The notes under the pieces were generated by a model. That model made no database searches. It was not told the DNA's origin and saw only the letters and a list, made by a program, of their open reading frames with translations. Positions 1 to 8,281 of a stretch of DNA of 64,000 bases are shown here, piece after piece (within the stretch, counting starts at the first letter, position 1; the number at the start of each line of letters is the position of its first letter). The DNA is from Exilibacterium tricleocarpae. GTDB lineage: Bacteria; Pseudomonadota; Gammaproteobacteria; Pseudomonadales; Cellvibrionaceae. The position numbers and the translations under genes are program-made. The stretch lies in the NCBI RefSeq assembly GCF_007004655.1, contig NZ_ML660087.1:258987-322986 (forward strand), in the 5' to 3' direction.

Positions 1-356
1 GCCTCCTCGATTCGACTTGGGTGGGTCCTGTTGCCCAAGGGCGCCCGGGTACTGCGCAATATGTCGTTGTCATGTTGGGTTCCTGCAAACAGTGGGATCT
101 GCAGCCGCATGGGGTATCGATAATGGACCAGCCGCCAGCTTGTTGCAAGCTCCGGCCCGGAACTTGCCGGCCCGACTGCCCGCGAACTTTAGCGTTGAAT
201 CCCGGCTGATCGGGGACCGCCAACGCAAAAATCCGTGTGACTTGAAAAATATTGGCGCCTAAAAAACTTGCAAAAAAAATGCACCAATAAAATCAAGGGG
301 ATTGAATTTTGTGGCGCGGGAAAAATCCACTTTTAGTGTGTGGATTGATTCACAAT
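1..356. other. No supportable gene at the left edge
   Basis: Short open frames exist on both strands but none gives a recognisable protein or has a good ribosome binding site. A gene truncated by the window edge cannot be excluded: one frame is open from base 3 to about 209. The last 100 bases are AT-richer and probably hold the promoter of the gene block starting at 408. I could not pick out convincing -35/-10 boxes or a sigma-54 site. Confidence 0.4.
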
Positions 357-399
357 CCTCTGCTAGGGTTTACCCTCTAACGATAATAAGCAGAGGAAG
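357..399 (+). promoter_or_regulatory. Leader hairpin that would mask the first ribosome binding site
   Basis: CCTCTGCT at 357-364 is the exact reverse complement of AGCAGAGG at 389-396. The right half overlaps the Shine-Dalgarno sequence AGAGGAAG in front of the ATG at 408. Between the halves lies a second palindrome, AGGGT-TT-ACCCT (365-376). If 357 onward is transcribed, the outer stem hides the ribosome binding site; the inner palindrome could instead be an operator on DNA. The base pairing is seen; the regulatory role is inferred. Confidence 0.4.
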
Positions 400-407
400 C
401 GCAAACC

Positions 408-1022
408 ATGAGTCGATCGACCCCATCTCGGCTATCCAGGCTTCGACCAATCAGGTGTCAAACGGGTGCCATCCGCAGAGGCCTGTTGAGTATCACCCTG
501 TTGACGTTTTTGGCTTCCATGTCGTCTGGCGCCAGTGCGCTGGTTATCGAATACAGCACGTCGTTCCTGGGTGGCGACAGCTATCGCTACGATTACACGA
601 TCACCAATGACGCCCCCAGCGGTGGCGATAATGTCGGTTTGTTCAGCATTCTCTTTGATACGCTGCTTTACGACTTCAGCTCACTGAATATCGTTTCAGA
701 CGCCTCCACCGCCAGCTGGGAGCAGTCGGTCCTGGCCCCGGCCATCGGTGTGCCGGCTGCGTTTGATTTCTTCGCTCTGGACTTCGGCCTCGGCGCCGGT
801 GAGACGGCGGCCGGCTTCGCGATTGAGTTCGACTGGCTGGGCGACCCCGGTGATCCCGCGGCGCAGTTATTTGAGGTTTACGATCCCTTTTCTTTTGCTC
901 TGCTCGATGTGGGTACCACCATAGCGGCGATGGTACCCGTCTCCGAGCCTCGCGGCCTGTTACTGCTTTTGCTGGGGCTTGGCGCACTGCTTTACCGCCG
1001 CCGTGCCCGAGCTGCTGGTTAA
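408..1022 (+). CDS. PEP-CTERM-like surface protein
   Basis: A 204-residue exported protein. An Arg-rich start is followed by a hydrophobic signal segment (about residues 25-45) and a beta-rich, Asp/Gly-rich region. The C-terminus is tripartite: Val-Ser-Glu-Pro, then a run of Leu/Gly, then a Tyr-Arg-Arg-Arg cluster at the very end. That is the layout of PEP-CTERM signals, which exosortases recognise before cell-surface release, except that the first Pro of Pro-Glu-Pro is Ser. The ATG at 408 has AGAGGAAG nine bases upstream. It opens the block ending at 16098. No canonical exosortase gene lies in the window, so one must be elsewhere or the tail is just an anchor. The main domain is not recognised. 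Confidence 0.7.
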   Translation: MSRSTPSRLSRLRPIRCQTGAIRRGLLSITLLTFLASMSSGASALVIEYSTSFLGGDSYRYDYTITNDAPSGGDNVGLFSILFDTLLYDFSSLNIVSDASTASWEQSVLAPAIGVPAAFDFFALDFGLGAGETAAGFAIEFDWLGDPGDPAAQLFEVYDPFSFALLDVGTTIAAMVPVSEPRGLLLLLLGLGALLYRRRARAAG

Positions 1023-1107
1023 CTGCGGACGTTGGGCAAAAAGCCACAAAGCGAGTGTTTGCAATACGGTTTAGCCAGGCGTTTCCACAAGACGTTATTG
1101 AGGGAAT

Positions 1108-3231
1108 ATGATGTCTAAGAGAATACTGCTGCAGGTATCGATATTCCTGCTGTTTGGGGCGATGGGTGTATCTGCCGGCGCGCAGATGCTGATCGGCGGC
1201 TATGAGCTGGTCAGCCAGGAGCGTATCGACCGCAACACGTTTCAACTGGAATATACCGCGCAGGCCACCAATACCGGCAGCGCGGTATCCGATGTTTCCG
1301 CCACCCTGGCCACCACCGGCCAGGGGGTCACGATCATAGACGGGTCCCTCACCTTCGGTGATATCGCCGCGGGTGTCACAGTTACCAGCACCGACACTTT
1401 CGTGCTCTACGTCGATCGGCGTTTCCCTCTTGAGGAGTCCGACCTGCGCTGGAATGTGACGGCGGGCCGCTTCGAGGCCATTGCCGACTGTTCACCGCTG
1501 TCGGGTCCGGCGCCACTGCAGGTGCGATTTCGCTCGCGGGGGGAATTTACCGGCGGCAGTATCGTGCGCTATCAATGGGACTTCAACGGCGACGGTATTT
1601 TTGAAACTTCTGATCCCGTTGCCCGCGACTATACCCGTATTTTCAACAGTGCCGGTCGCTTGGAGGCCGCACTGCGGGTCACCAATAACTTCGGCGATAC
1701 CGCGACGGATACCTGCACCATCGATGTCACCGGCAATGCGCCGGTCGCCACGGCCAGCGTCAATCCCTCCAATGGCAGCCTGCCGCTGGTGGTGCAACTG
1801 AGCTGCAGTGCCAGCGATCCCGACGGCAGCATTGTCTTATATGAATGGGACTTCGAGGGCGACGGCGTATTCGACTACAGCTCGCCAACCACCGGCACCA
1901 CCAGCAATACCTACACCACGGAGGGCGAATTCGAAGCGATCTGCCGCGTTACCGACAACACCGGTCTCACCGCCACCGCGCGGGCGACCACCACGGTGAT
2001 TCGCATCGGCCCGCCGGGCACGCCGCAGGTAACTGCCCAGGCCTCGCCGGCGTCGGGTTTTGCGCCGCTGCGGGTCAACTTCAACGGCTTGGCGGTTGAC
2101 GAAGGCGGCTCCATCGAGCTGTGGGAATGGGACTTCGAGGGCGACGGCGTGTTTGACTTCAGTTCCGCCACCTCGCCGCAGACAGCGTTTACCTACAATC
2201 AGGGCGGGATTTTTGCCGCCGCTCTCAGGGTCACTGACAACGACGGCTTGACCTCCATCGACAACGTCGAGGTCATCGTCAACCTGACCGCCTCTCTGAC
2301 TGTGCTCGACGACACCTTTGACCCCAGCGCCGGCGAGGCGACCACGGTCAGAACGACATTGAGCGCCACCGTGCCCGCCCGCGTCCTGTTGCGCGATGGG
2401 CAGGGCAATACGGCGGCCACCCTGTTTTCCGGCGAGCGCCCGGCCGGCACTTATGACGACAGTTGGGACGGCACCGACGATCAGGGCAACCCGCTGCCCC
2501 AGGGCGCCTACTATGCCATTTTAGAATATGACTTTGCCGGCAATACGGTGACCGTGGACCTGACCGACACCACCGGCGGTGCCCGTTACAACCCGTCGCG
2601 GACCCGCTTCCCGCGCTCCTTCACCCCGTTTAACGACGATCTGCTCGATGTCACGTTTACCATTCCCTCGAACCGTGGCGCCTCGGAAGTGGAAGCGTTT
2701 ATCGGATTGTTTAACGTCAACACCCGGATCATTAATCTGCTCAACCGCGATCCCCTCGGGGTCGGGCCGCATACCATCGCCTGGGATGGCTTTACCCCGG
2801 AAGGCGACTTTGCGGTGGCGCCGCCCGGCGATCGTTTCCTGTTTGGTCTCTTCGCCTACACGCTGCCGGACAATGCCATTTTACTGGAGCGGGCGCCGGA
2901 GATAACCGCGCTCAGTGTCGAGCCGAATTTTTACGGTGCTTCCACGCCGGATTACAACGCCGCCAGCACCGCGATTGCGACCCTGACGTTCGATCTCGAC
3001 AAGACCGCCAATATCGAGGTTCAGGTCACCAACCTCGATACCGGCAACCTGATTCGGGACTATCTGGTGCCTGCGGTTGCCGCCGGCGCCGCGCGCAACC
3101 TGGCCTGGGATGGCAAGGCCAACGACGGCCGCTTTGCCGAGGAGGGCGCATACCGTCTGTCGGTCACCGCTGTCGACAGCACCGGTTCACGCTCGCTGAA
3201 GCGCGCCGCTTTGGTAAGGGTTCAGCATTGA
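1108..3231 (+). CDS. Secreted PKD-domain and FlgD-Ig-like protein
   Basis: A 707-residue secreted modular protein. The signal peptide covers about residues 1-27 and ends Ala-Gly-Ala. Three PKD domains follow at about 126-207, 211-297 and 309-392, each with the hallmark Trp-Asp-Phe and an Asp-Gly-x-Phe turn. The rest (about 395-707) looks like three FlgD-type Ig domains, with repeated motifs of the kind SWDGTDDQGNPLPQGAY. Such beta-sandwiches are extracellular spacers or adhesive modules; no catalytic domain is visible. Two ATGs lie in tandem (1108 and 1111); GAGGGA upstream fits 1111 slightly better. FlgD-Ig domains recur in the last gene of the block (15028-16098), which links the two ends. 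The ligand is unknown. Confidence 0.8.
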   Translation: MMSKRILLQVSIFLLFGAMGVSAGAQMLIGGYELVSQERIDRNTFQLEYTAQATNTGSAVSDVSATLATTGQGVTIIDGSLTFGDIAAGVTVTSTDTFVLYVDRRFPLEESDLRWNVTAGRFEAIADCSPLSGPAPLQVRFRSRGEFTGGSIVRYQWDFNGDGIFETSDPVARDYTRIFNSAGRLEAALRVTNNFGDTATDTCTIDVTGNAPVATASVNPSNGSLPLVVQLSCSASDPDGSIVLYEWDFEGDGVFDYSSPTTGTTSNTYTTEGEFEAICRVTDNTGLTATARATTTVIRIGPPGTPQVTAQASPASGFAPLRVNFNGLAVDEGGSIELWEWDFEGDGVFDFSSATSPQTAFTYNQGGIFAAALRVTDNDGLTSIDNVEVIVNLTASLTVLDDTFDPSAGEATTVRTTLSATVPARVLLRDGQGNTAATLFSGERPAGTYDDSWDGTDDQGNPLPQGAYYAILEYDFAGNTVTVDLTDTTGGARYNPSRTRFPRSFTPFNDDLLDVTFTIPSNRGASEVEAFIGLFNVNTRIINLLNRDPLGVGPHTIAWDGFTPEGDFAVAPPGDRFLFGLFAYTLPDNAILLERAPEITALSVEPNFYGASTPDYNAASTAIATLTFDLDKTANIEVQVTNLDTGNLIRDYLVPAVAAGAARNLAWDGKANDGRFAEEGAYRLSVTAVDSTGSRSLKRAALVRVQH

Positions 3232-3253
3232 GTTCAGAGGTGGGAGAGTTGTT

Positions 3254-3628
3254 ATGTCAGTAATGCTACGCACTTACGCCCGGCGACTGCTCACGGTGGC
3301 CCTGTTTCTGGCTGCGTTCGGCCTCGGGGCGCAGACGGTTTTCGGCGATCGCAGCGACGCGGACTTCGATGTCGCCCGCTATATCGAAGCGACCGTTGCG
3401 CGCTTGCAGATGGTGCGCGACGCGATGGCCGCCGGTGCTTTGCCGACGCGCTCGCAGCAGGCGGCCGTGCTGGCCGGCTACGGCCTGGACGAGCGGGATT
3501 ATTATCTCGACGCCAGCCGCCACGCCACCCAGATTGCCGTCTATTTGGAGAATCATCCGGGCGATCGGGCGCTGATAGAGAGTCTTTCCGAGCAGATCAA
3601 AAACCTGGTCTCAGAAGTTGCTGATTGA
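3254..3628 (+). CDS. Small exported protein of unknown function
   Basis: A 124-residue protein with an N-terminal signal peptide (about residues 1-31, Arg-Arg then a hydrophobic stretch ending near Val-Phe-Gly). The mature part is short, charged and probably all-helical, with no cysteine. GGGAGAG precedes the ATG at 3254. It lies 22 bases after the PKD gene and 21 bases before the RHS gene, so co-expression is likely. I do not recognise the family. A periplasmic chaperone or partner of the RHS protein is possible but is only position-based inference. Confidence 0.7.
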   Translation: MSVMLRTYARRLLTVALFLAAFGLGAQTVFGDRSDADFDVARYIEATVARLQMVRDAMAAGALPTRSQQAAVLAGYGLDERDYYLDASRHATQIAVYLENHPGDRALIESLSEQIKNLVSEVAD

Positions 3629-3649
3629 TCGTTAGAGGAGCAAACGCTC

Positions 3650-6600
3650 ATGGGTAAATGGATTCGCCGCGCAAGAGCCCAAAGCGGCACCATCGCCGCG
3701 CTTATTCTGTGCCTGTTTGCGCTCGGGCAAATACCGGCGGCTTATGCGTTTCACTTTCCCTGGGATCAGGGGCACGACACGTTCAACCCCAATCCGCCGC
3801 CACCGCCACCACCGCCACCGCCACCGCCGTGCCCACCGTCCAGCGGCTCGCCGCTGCATGTCAGCACCGGCAATTTTCATGTGACCATGACCGATTTCAA
3901 AATTCCCGGTATCGGTGTGCCGCTGCAGCTCAATCGGACTTACAACCACCAGGATACGCGCGAGGGCCCCTTCGGACGCGGTTGGAGCACCGACTGCGGC
4001 GTGCAGGTCATACCGGTAACCGACGGCCAGGACACCGGTGCCATCCTGCGCATGGCGGACGGACAAATCTATCGGTTTACCGAGGCAGCCGGGCAATTTA
4101 CGCCGGTGGCCAGTGCGGATTTTCTCGAATTGTCCCGTGACAACCAGGGTAATTTCACGCTCGTTACCCGCAGTGGCACGCGCATGGAGTTCAACGTCTA
4201 CGGCTTTTTAACCCTGTGGGTCGATCGTCTGGGTAACGGCCTGACGCTGACCTACGACACCTCGGGTGTGGTGCCGCAAACCATGACCGACGCCTCGGGT
4301 AGAACGGTGGAGTTTGTGATCGGCGTCAATGGCAAGGTGGCGAGTCTGATCGACCATACCGGCAGGGTATTCGGCTACGAGTATGACAGTGCCGGCAATC
4401 TGACCGCGACAATTGATCCCGCAGGCGGCAGGACCACTTATCTTTACGACACCCAGAATCGGCTTACTGGCATCACTGAACCCAAAGGTAACCGGGTGCA
4501 AACCGTCACCTATGACAGTGCCAATCGCGCGACCAGCTATACCTCCGGGGCGCAGCGGTTCAATATCACCTATGTGTCCGCCACCCAGACCCGCAAAGTG
4601 GACCTCGACGGCAATACCTGGGTGTATAACTTTAACAGTGAAGGGGGCATCACCTCCGAAGTGGACCCGCGCGGCAATACCCTCACCCGCGCCATCAGCG
4701 GCGGTGAAATCACTTCGGTGACCGACAAGCGCGGCAATACCTTGACCTTCGAGTTCGATCCAAACGGCAACCGCACCCGCCGGATCGACGCGGCGGGCAA
4801 TGTCTCGGTGATGACCTATACCGACTTCGACCTGATGGCCTCACTGACCGACCCCCTTGGACGCACCACCAACTTCACTTACGATGCCAGCGGCAATCTA
4901 ACTCGCCTGGTCGAGCCGGACGGTGCGGTAACGACCTTTGTTTACGATGCCAACGGCAATATGGTTTCCACCACCAATGCCGTTGGCAATACCTGGACTT
5001 ACACCTACGACCAGTTCGGCCATCAGCTCGCCGGCACCTCACCCAACGGCCGCACCGTAACCCGGGCGTTTGATCAGCTCGGCAATGTTATCTCGATTAC
5101 CAATGCCGCCAGTGGCACCTCGACCATGGAATACGATGTGCGCAATTTGCTGGTGCGCACTGTGGATACCCTTGGCAACGAGGTGTTGCACGAATACGAC
5201 GCCAACGGCAATCAGGTGCGCACGGTGTGGTCCGATTCGGAGACCACCACCACCTACGACAATTTCAACCGTATGGCCAGCACGGTCAGTCGCACCGGGG
5301 CGGTGCGGACCCGCACCTATGATCGGATTGGCAACCTGTTGACCACCCGCGACGGCAACGGCTATACCACGGCTTTTGAGTACGATGCGCTCGGCAACAC
5401 CACGGCGATTATCGATGCACTCGGCGGCCGTATCGCGGCCGTGGTCGATCCCTACGGCGCGCCGCTGACTGTCACGGACCCATTGGGGCGGACTTATTCC
5501 GAGCAGCATGATTTTCGCGGCAAGATCCTGGCGATGACCACGCCGTTGGCGCGCACTACCGGTTTTAATCACGATGCGCTCGGGAGCCTGATCAGTAAGA
5601 CCGATGCGCTCGGCAACACCATTAACTACACGCGCGATGTGCGCGGCGAGGTGAGTCGAATTACCTACGCCGACGGCGACCAGGTGAACTTCAGTCGCGA
5701 CGCCGGCGGCCGCATCACCCGTATCGTCGGCCCCGACAGCGACTTTTCCTATACCTATTCGAGCGACGACGATCTGCTGTCGGTGGTGGATGAACTGACC
5801 GGGGAGACCATCAGCTACACCTACACCGGCGGCGGCCAGGCGGCATCAATGACAGATTCTGCCGGCGTGGTGACCACCTACGGTTACGATGCACTGGGAC
5901 GCCGGACCACCATTACCCGAGCGGGTGAAGTGGAAGCCAGCCATACCTACGATGCCCGCGGTCGCATAGTGACCACCACCCAGGGCAATGGCAGCGTCAC
6001 CCGCTACGAATACGACAGCGGCAGCCGCCCGATCCGCATTGTCACCACCGATAACGACGACGCGGTGGTGTTCGAGCAGTTGCTGACTCGGGATATCGAG
6101 GGCCACGCCACCCGCATCGCCCAAACCCAGCGCTACCCCGACGCCACCGTGGTGCAGTCGTTTACCTATATGACCTACGATGCGCTCTACCGCCTGCTCA
6201 GTGAGGAACGCCGCGACAGCGACGACCAGACGGTGGTGTCGAGAATCACCTATACCTACGATGCCAACGGCAACCGCCTGTCGGCCACCGACCTTGGCGG
6301 TGCCCAGACTTCTTACAACTATGACCAGGCCAATCAACTGGTTTCGGAGGCAGGCCCGGCGGGTACGATCAATTACAGCTACGACAACAACGGCAACCTG
6401 GTCAGCGAAACCATGGACGGCAACACCATTACCTACGGTTACGATCACGAGAACCGTTTGGTGTCTATCAATGGTCCGACTTTTACCACCACCTATATAC
6501 TCAGCCCCGATGGCAAGCGCCTGGCCAAAACCGTCAACGGTATTACCACCACCTATACCTACAACGGCCTCAATGCGATCGAGGAACGCAGCGGCGGCGA

Positions 6601-7666
6601 GCGCACCGGCTATCTCTACGGCGGTGCCGTGGATGAACTGCTGATGAAGGAGGAGGCCGGCGGCAACGCCTACTACCATCGCGGTAATGTTAACTCCGTC
6701 TATGCGCTGACCGACCAGGCAGCGGCGGTGGTTAACAGTTACGATTACTCTGCATTCGGTGAGCCCCTTTATACAGAAGAGGGCACGTTTAATCCCTATC
6801 GCTTTACCGGTCGCCGCTACGAAGCCGAGGCCGACCTTTATCACTTCCGTGAGCGCATGCTTTCCACTAGCAGCGGTCGTTTCACCTCGCTCGATCCGAT
6901 CAGAACCGATGCCGCCCGCTCGATCCGCGTCGGACAACTGCCCGACCCGCAGGTGCAGCCATCGTTTACGCCGTTGTTCGCCTCGCGTCTCGAAGTCAAT
7001 GTAACCGGCATGGATATGGCCGGCTACGCTTATACCGGCAACAACCCGGCTAACTTTATGGACCCCACCGGCGAGATCATTATCTGGAATCCCGCCAGTG
7101 CCTCCGGCACCAGCGGCTGCTTCGGCAGCGGTTGCCTGTTGAGCGGCTGCGGTGCCAGTGGTTGCGGTGGCAGTGCCTGTGCCGGCAGCGGTTGCATCGG
7201 CAGCGGCTGCGGTGCCAGCGGTTGCGGTGGCAGTGTCTGTGTCGGCAGTGGTTGCGGTGGCAGCGGCTGTGGCGTCAGTGGTTGTGGGCTCAGTGGCTGC
7301 TCAGCCAGCGGCTGTGGCGGCAGCGGTTGTATCGGCAGCGCCTGCGGTGGCAGCGCCTGCGCAGGTAGTGGCTGTATCGGCAGTGGTTGTGGTCTGAGTG
7401 CTTGCGTGGGCTCCGGGTGTACGTTGTCGGCCTGCTCCTTGAGTGGATGTTACGGCAGTGCCTGTGGTGGTTCCGTCTGTGCCGGTTCGGTCTGTGGTGG
7501 TAGCGGTTGCGGGGCCAGCGCTTGTGTCGGTAGTCTCTGTGGTGCTTCGACCTGCCAGGGTTCCGCCTGCCTGCAATCGTCGGGCTGTGCCGGCAGTTTG
7601 TGTGGTGGCCAGAGCGGTTGTGCCGGTCCCGGCAATTGCCCGCCGGACCCGCCCGATTGTTCTTGA
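3650..7666 (+). CDS. Exported RHS/YD-repeat protein with a cysteine-ladder tail
   Basis: A 1338-residue RHS protein. A signal peptide (about 1-33, ending Ala-Tyr-Ala) is followed by twelve consecutive prolines (49-60), a DUF6531-like N-terminal RHS domain (about 64-145) and roughly 840 residues of YD repeats. The conserved RHS core is at about 1037-1142 (YRFTGRRYEAEADLYHFRER, then GRFTSLDP). The core ends P-A-N-F-M-D-P-T-G-E, matching the PxxxxDPxG(L) boundary at which RHS shells release their tip, with Glu for the last Leu. No toxin fold follows. Residues 1157-1338 contain 36 Cys; the first 31 (1157-1307) are exactly five residues apart in the pattern x-x-S-x-C. The rest of the protein has only about three Cys. 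AGAGGAG lies nine bases before the ATG. RHS beta-cages usually enclose or display a C-terminal polypeptide; what this tail does is unknown. Confidence 0.9.
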   Translation: MGKWIRRARAQSGTIAALILCLFALGQIPAAYAFHFPWDQGHDTFNPNPPPPPPPPPPPPCPPSSGSPLHVSTGNFHVTMTDFKIPGIGVPLQLNRTYNHQDTREGPFGRGWSTDCGVQVIPVTDGQDTGAILRMADGQIYRFTEAAGQFTPVASADFLELSRDNQGNFTLVTRSGTRMEFNVYGFLTLWVDRLGNGLTLTYDTSGVVPQTMTDASGRTVEFVIGVNGKVASLIDHTGRVFGYEYDSAGNLTATIDPAGGRTTYLYDTQNRLTGITEPKGNRVQTVTYDSANRATSYTSGAQRFNITYVSATQTRKVDLDGNTWVYNFNSEGGITSEVDPRGNTLTRAISGGEITSVTDKRGNTLTFEFDPNGNRTRRIDAAGNVSVMTYTDFDLMASLTDPLGRTTNFTYDASGNLTRLVEPDGAVTTFVYDANGNMVSTTNAVGNTWTYTYDQFGHQLAGTSPNGRTVTRAFDQLGNVISITNAASGTSTMEYDVRNLLVRTVDTLGNEVLHEYDANGNQVRTVWSDSETTTTYDNFNRMASTVSRTGAVRTRTYDRIGNLLTTRDGNGYTTAFEYDALGNTTAIIDALGGRIAAVVDPYGAPLTVTDPLGRTYSEQHDFRGKILAMTTPLARTTGFNHDALGSLISKTDALGNTINYTRDVRGEVSRITYADGDQVNFSRDAGGRITRIVGPDSDFSYTYSSDDDLLSVVDELTGETISYTYTGGGQAASMTDSAGVVTTYGYDALGRRTTITRAGEVEASHTYDARGRIVTTTQGNGSVTRYEYDSGSRPIRIVTTDNDDAVVFEQLLTRDIEGHATRIAQTQRYPDATVVQSFTYMTYDALYRLLSEERRDSDDQTVVSRITYTYDANGNRLSATDLGGAQTSYNYDQANQLVSEAGPAGTINYSYDNNGNLVSETMDGNTITYGYDHENRLVSINGPTFTTTYILSPDGKRLAKTVNGITTTYTYNGLNAIEERSGGERTGYLYGGAVDELLMKEEAGGNAYYHRGNVNSVYALTDQAAAVVNSYDYSAFGEPLYTEEGTFNPYRFTGRRYEAEADLYHFRERMLSTSSGRFTSLDPIRTDAARSIRVGQLPDPQVQPSFTPLFASRLEVNVTGMDMAGYAYTGNNPANFMDPTGEIIIWNPASASGTSGCFGSGCLLSGCGASGCGGSACAGSGCIGSGCGASGCGGSVCVGSGCGGSGCGVSGCGLSGCSASGCGGSGCIGSACGGSACAGSGCIGSGCGLSACVGSGCTLSACSLSGCYGSACGGSVCAGSVCGGSGCGASACVGSLCGASTCQGSACLQSSGCAGSLCGGQSGCAGPGNCPPDPPDCS
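7112..7573 (+). repeat. 15-bp tandem repeat coding the x-x-Ser-x-Cys ladder
   Basis: A degenerate 15-bp tandem repeat of about 30 units inside the RHS gene, each encoding five residues ending in Cys, mostly of the type Gly-Gly-Ser-Gly-Cys. The Cys codon varies between TGC and TGT and the Ser codon between AGC, AGT and TCC or similar. Spacing is perfect from the Cys codon at 7118 to the 31st Cys, then loosens to 5-7 residue steps up to the stop. Synonymous variation with unbroken spacing suggests selection on the protein rather than recent slippage alone. Confidence 0.9.
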
Positions 7667-7717
7667 GTAGAGACCTGGTGATGGTTAGCGTTTACAACAG
7701 GGCGTCAAGGCCGGTCC

Positions 7718-8218
7718 ATGCTTAAGCGGGAGCACTATATCGATTGGCTACCGGGCCTGTCGGCGCTGATGCGGCGCCTCTCTGCCGCGCTGGCGGGGCA
7801 AGGCGGATCACCGCACCACAAGAACCTCCTGTTGTTGGCGGTATTGGCGGTATTTTTATTACCGGCGCTGCTGATGAGCGTACTGGATACCGCGTTGCCC
7901 TATAGCAGCGACGCCGCCTTGTTGGGCTGGCCGCTACTGGCAATCGGCGATATGCCGCGCGGCTGGATCAGTATCGGCGTCGCCCCGGTCGGCCTGATTG
8001 CTATCGGTGCGGCGCCGATTGGTGTGGTGTCGCTCGGCGGCCTGGCGCTGGGCCTGGTGTCGCTCGGCGGTATCGGTGTCGGGCTGCTGATGGCGGTTGG
8101 GGGTGTTGCAGTTGGCCCCTACGCGCTGGGGGGTATCAGTGTGGGACTTTACGCTGGGGGTGGTTGCGCATTGGGTTACTTTTATGCCGATGGCCGGCAG
8201 TACGAGAAATTGCTCTGA
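7718..8218 (+). CDS. Small membrane protein with glycine decapeptide repeats
   Basis: A 166-residue protein. The first 45 residues are polar and one clear membrane segment lies at about 45-65. The rest (about 75-155) is a run of roughly seven ten-residue units rich in Gly, Ile, Val and Leu, for example LIAIGAAPIG, VVSLGGLALG, LVSLGGIGVG and PYALGGISVG. The Gly periodicity suggests tightly packed membrane helices or a glycine-patterned beta structure. It lies 51 bases after the RHS gene. I do not recognise a family of known function. The position suggests a membrane partner of the RHS protein, which is inference. Confidence 0.65.
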   Translation: MLKREHYIDWLPGLSALMRRLSAALAGQGGSPHHKNLLLLAVLAVFLLPALLMSVLDTALPYSSDAALLGWPLLAIGDMPRGWISIGVAPVGLIAIGAAPIGVVSLGGLALGLVSLGGIGVGLLMAVGGVAVGPYALGGISVGLYAGGGCALGYFYADGRQYEKLL

Positions 8219-8281
8219 CGCTTTGGGTGGGGCAGACAACGACAACAAGACAAATCGAGCAAAACGGAAATCGCGCTGACC

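Noticed and set aside
5846-6937. A 363-codon open frame antisense to the RHS gene
   Set aside because: It mirrors the repetitive, GC-rich YD-repeat coding sequence; its protein is a Val/Gly/Ala-rich shadow without domain features or a ribosome binding site.
7112-7573. CRISPR-like array
   Set aside because: The 15-bp period is continuous coding repeat without spacers; no cas genes are present anywhere in the window.
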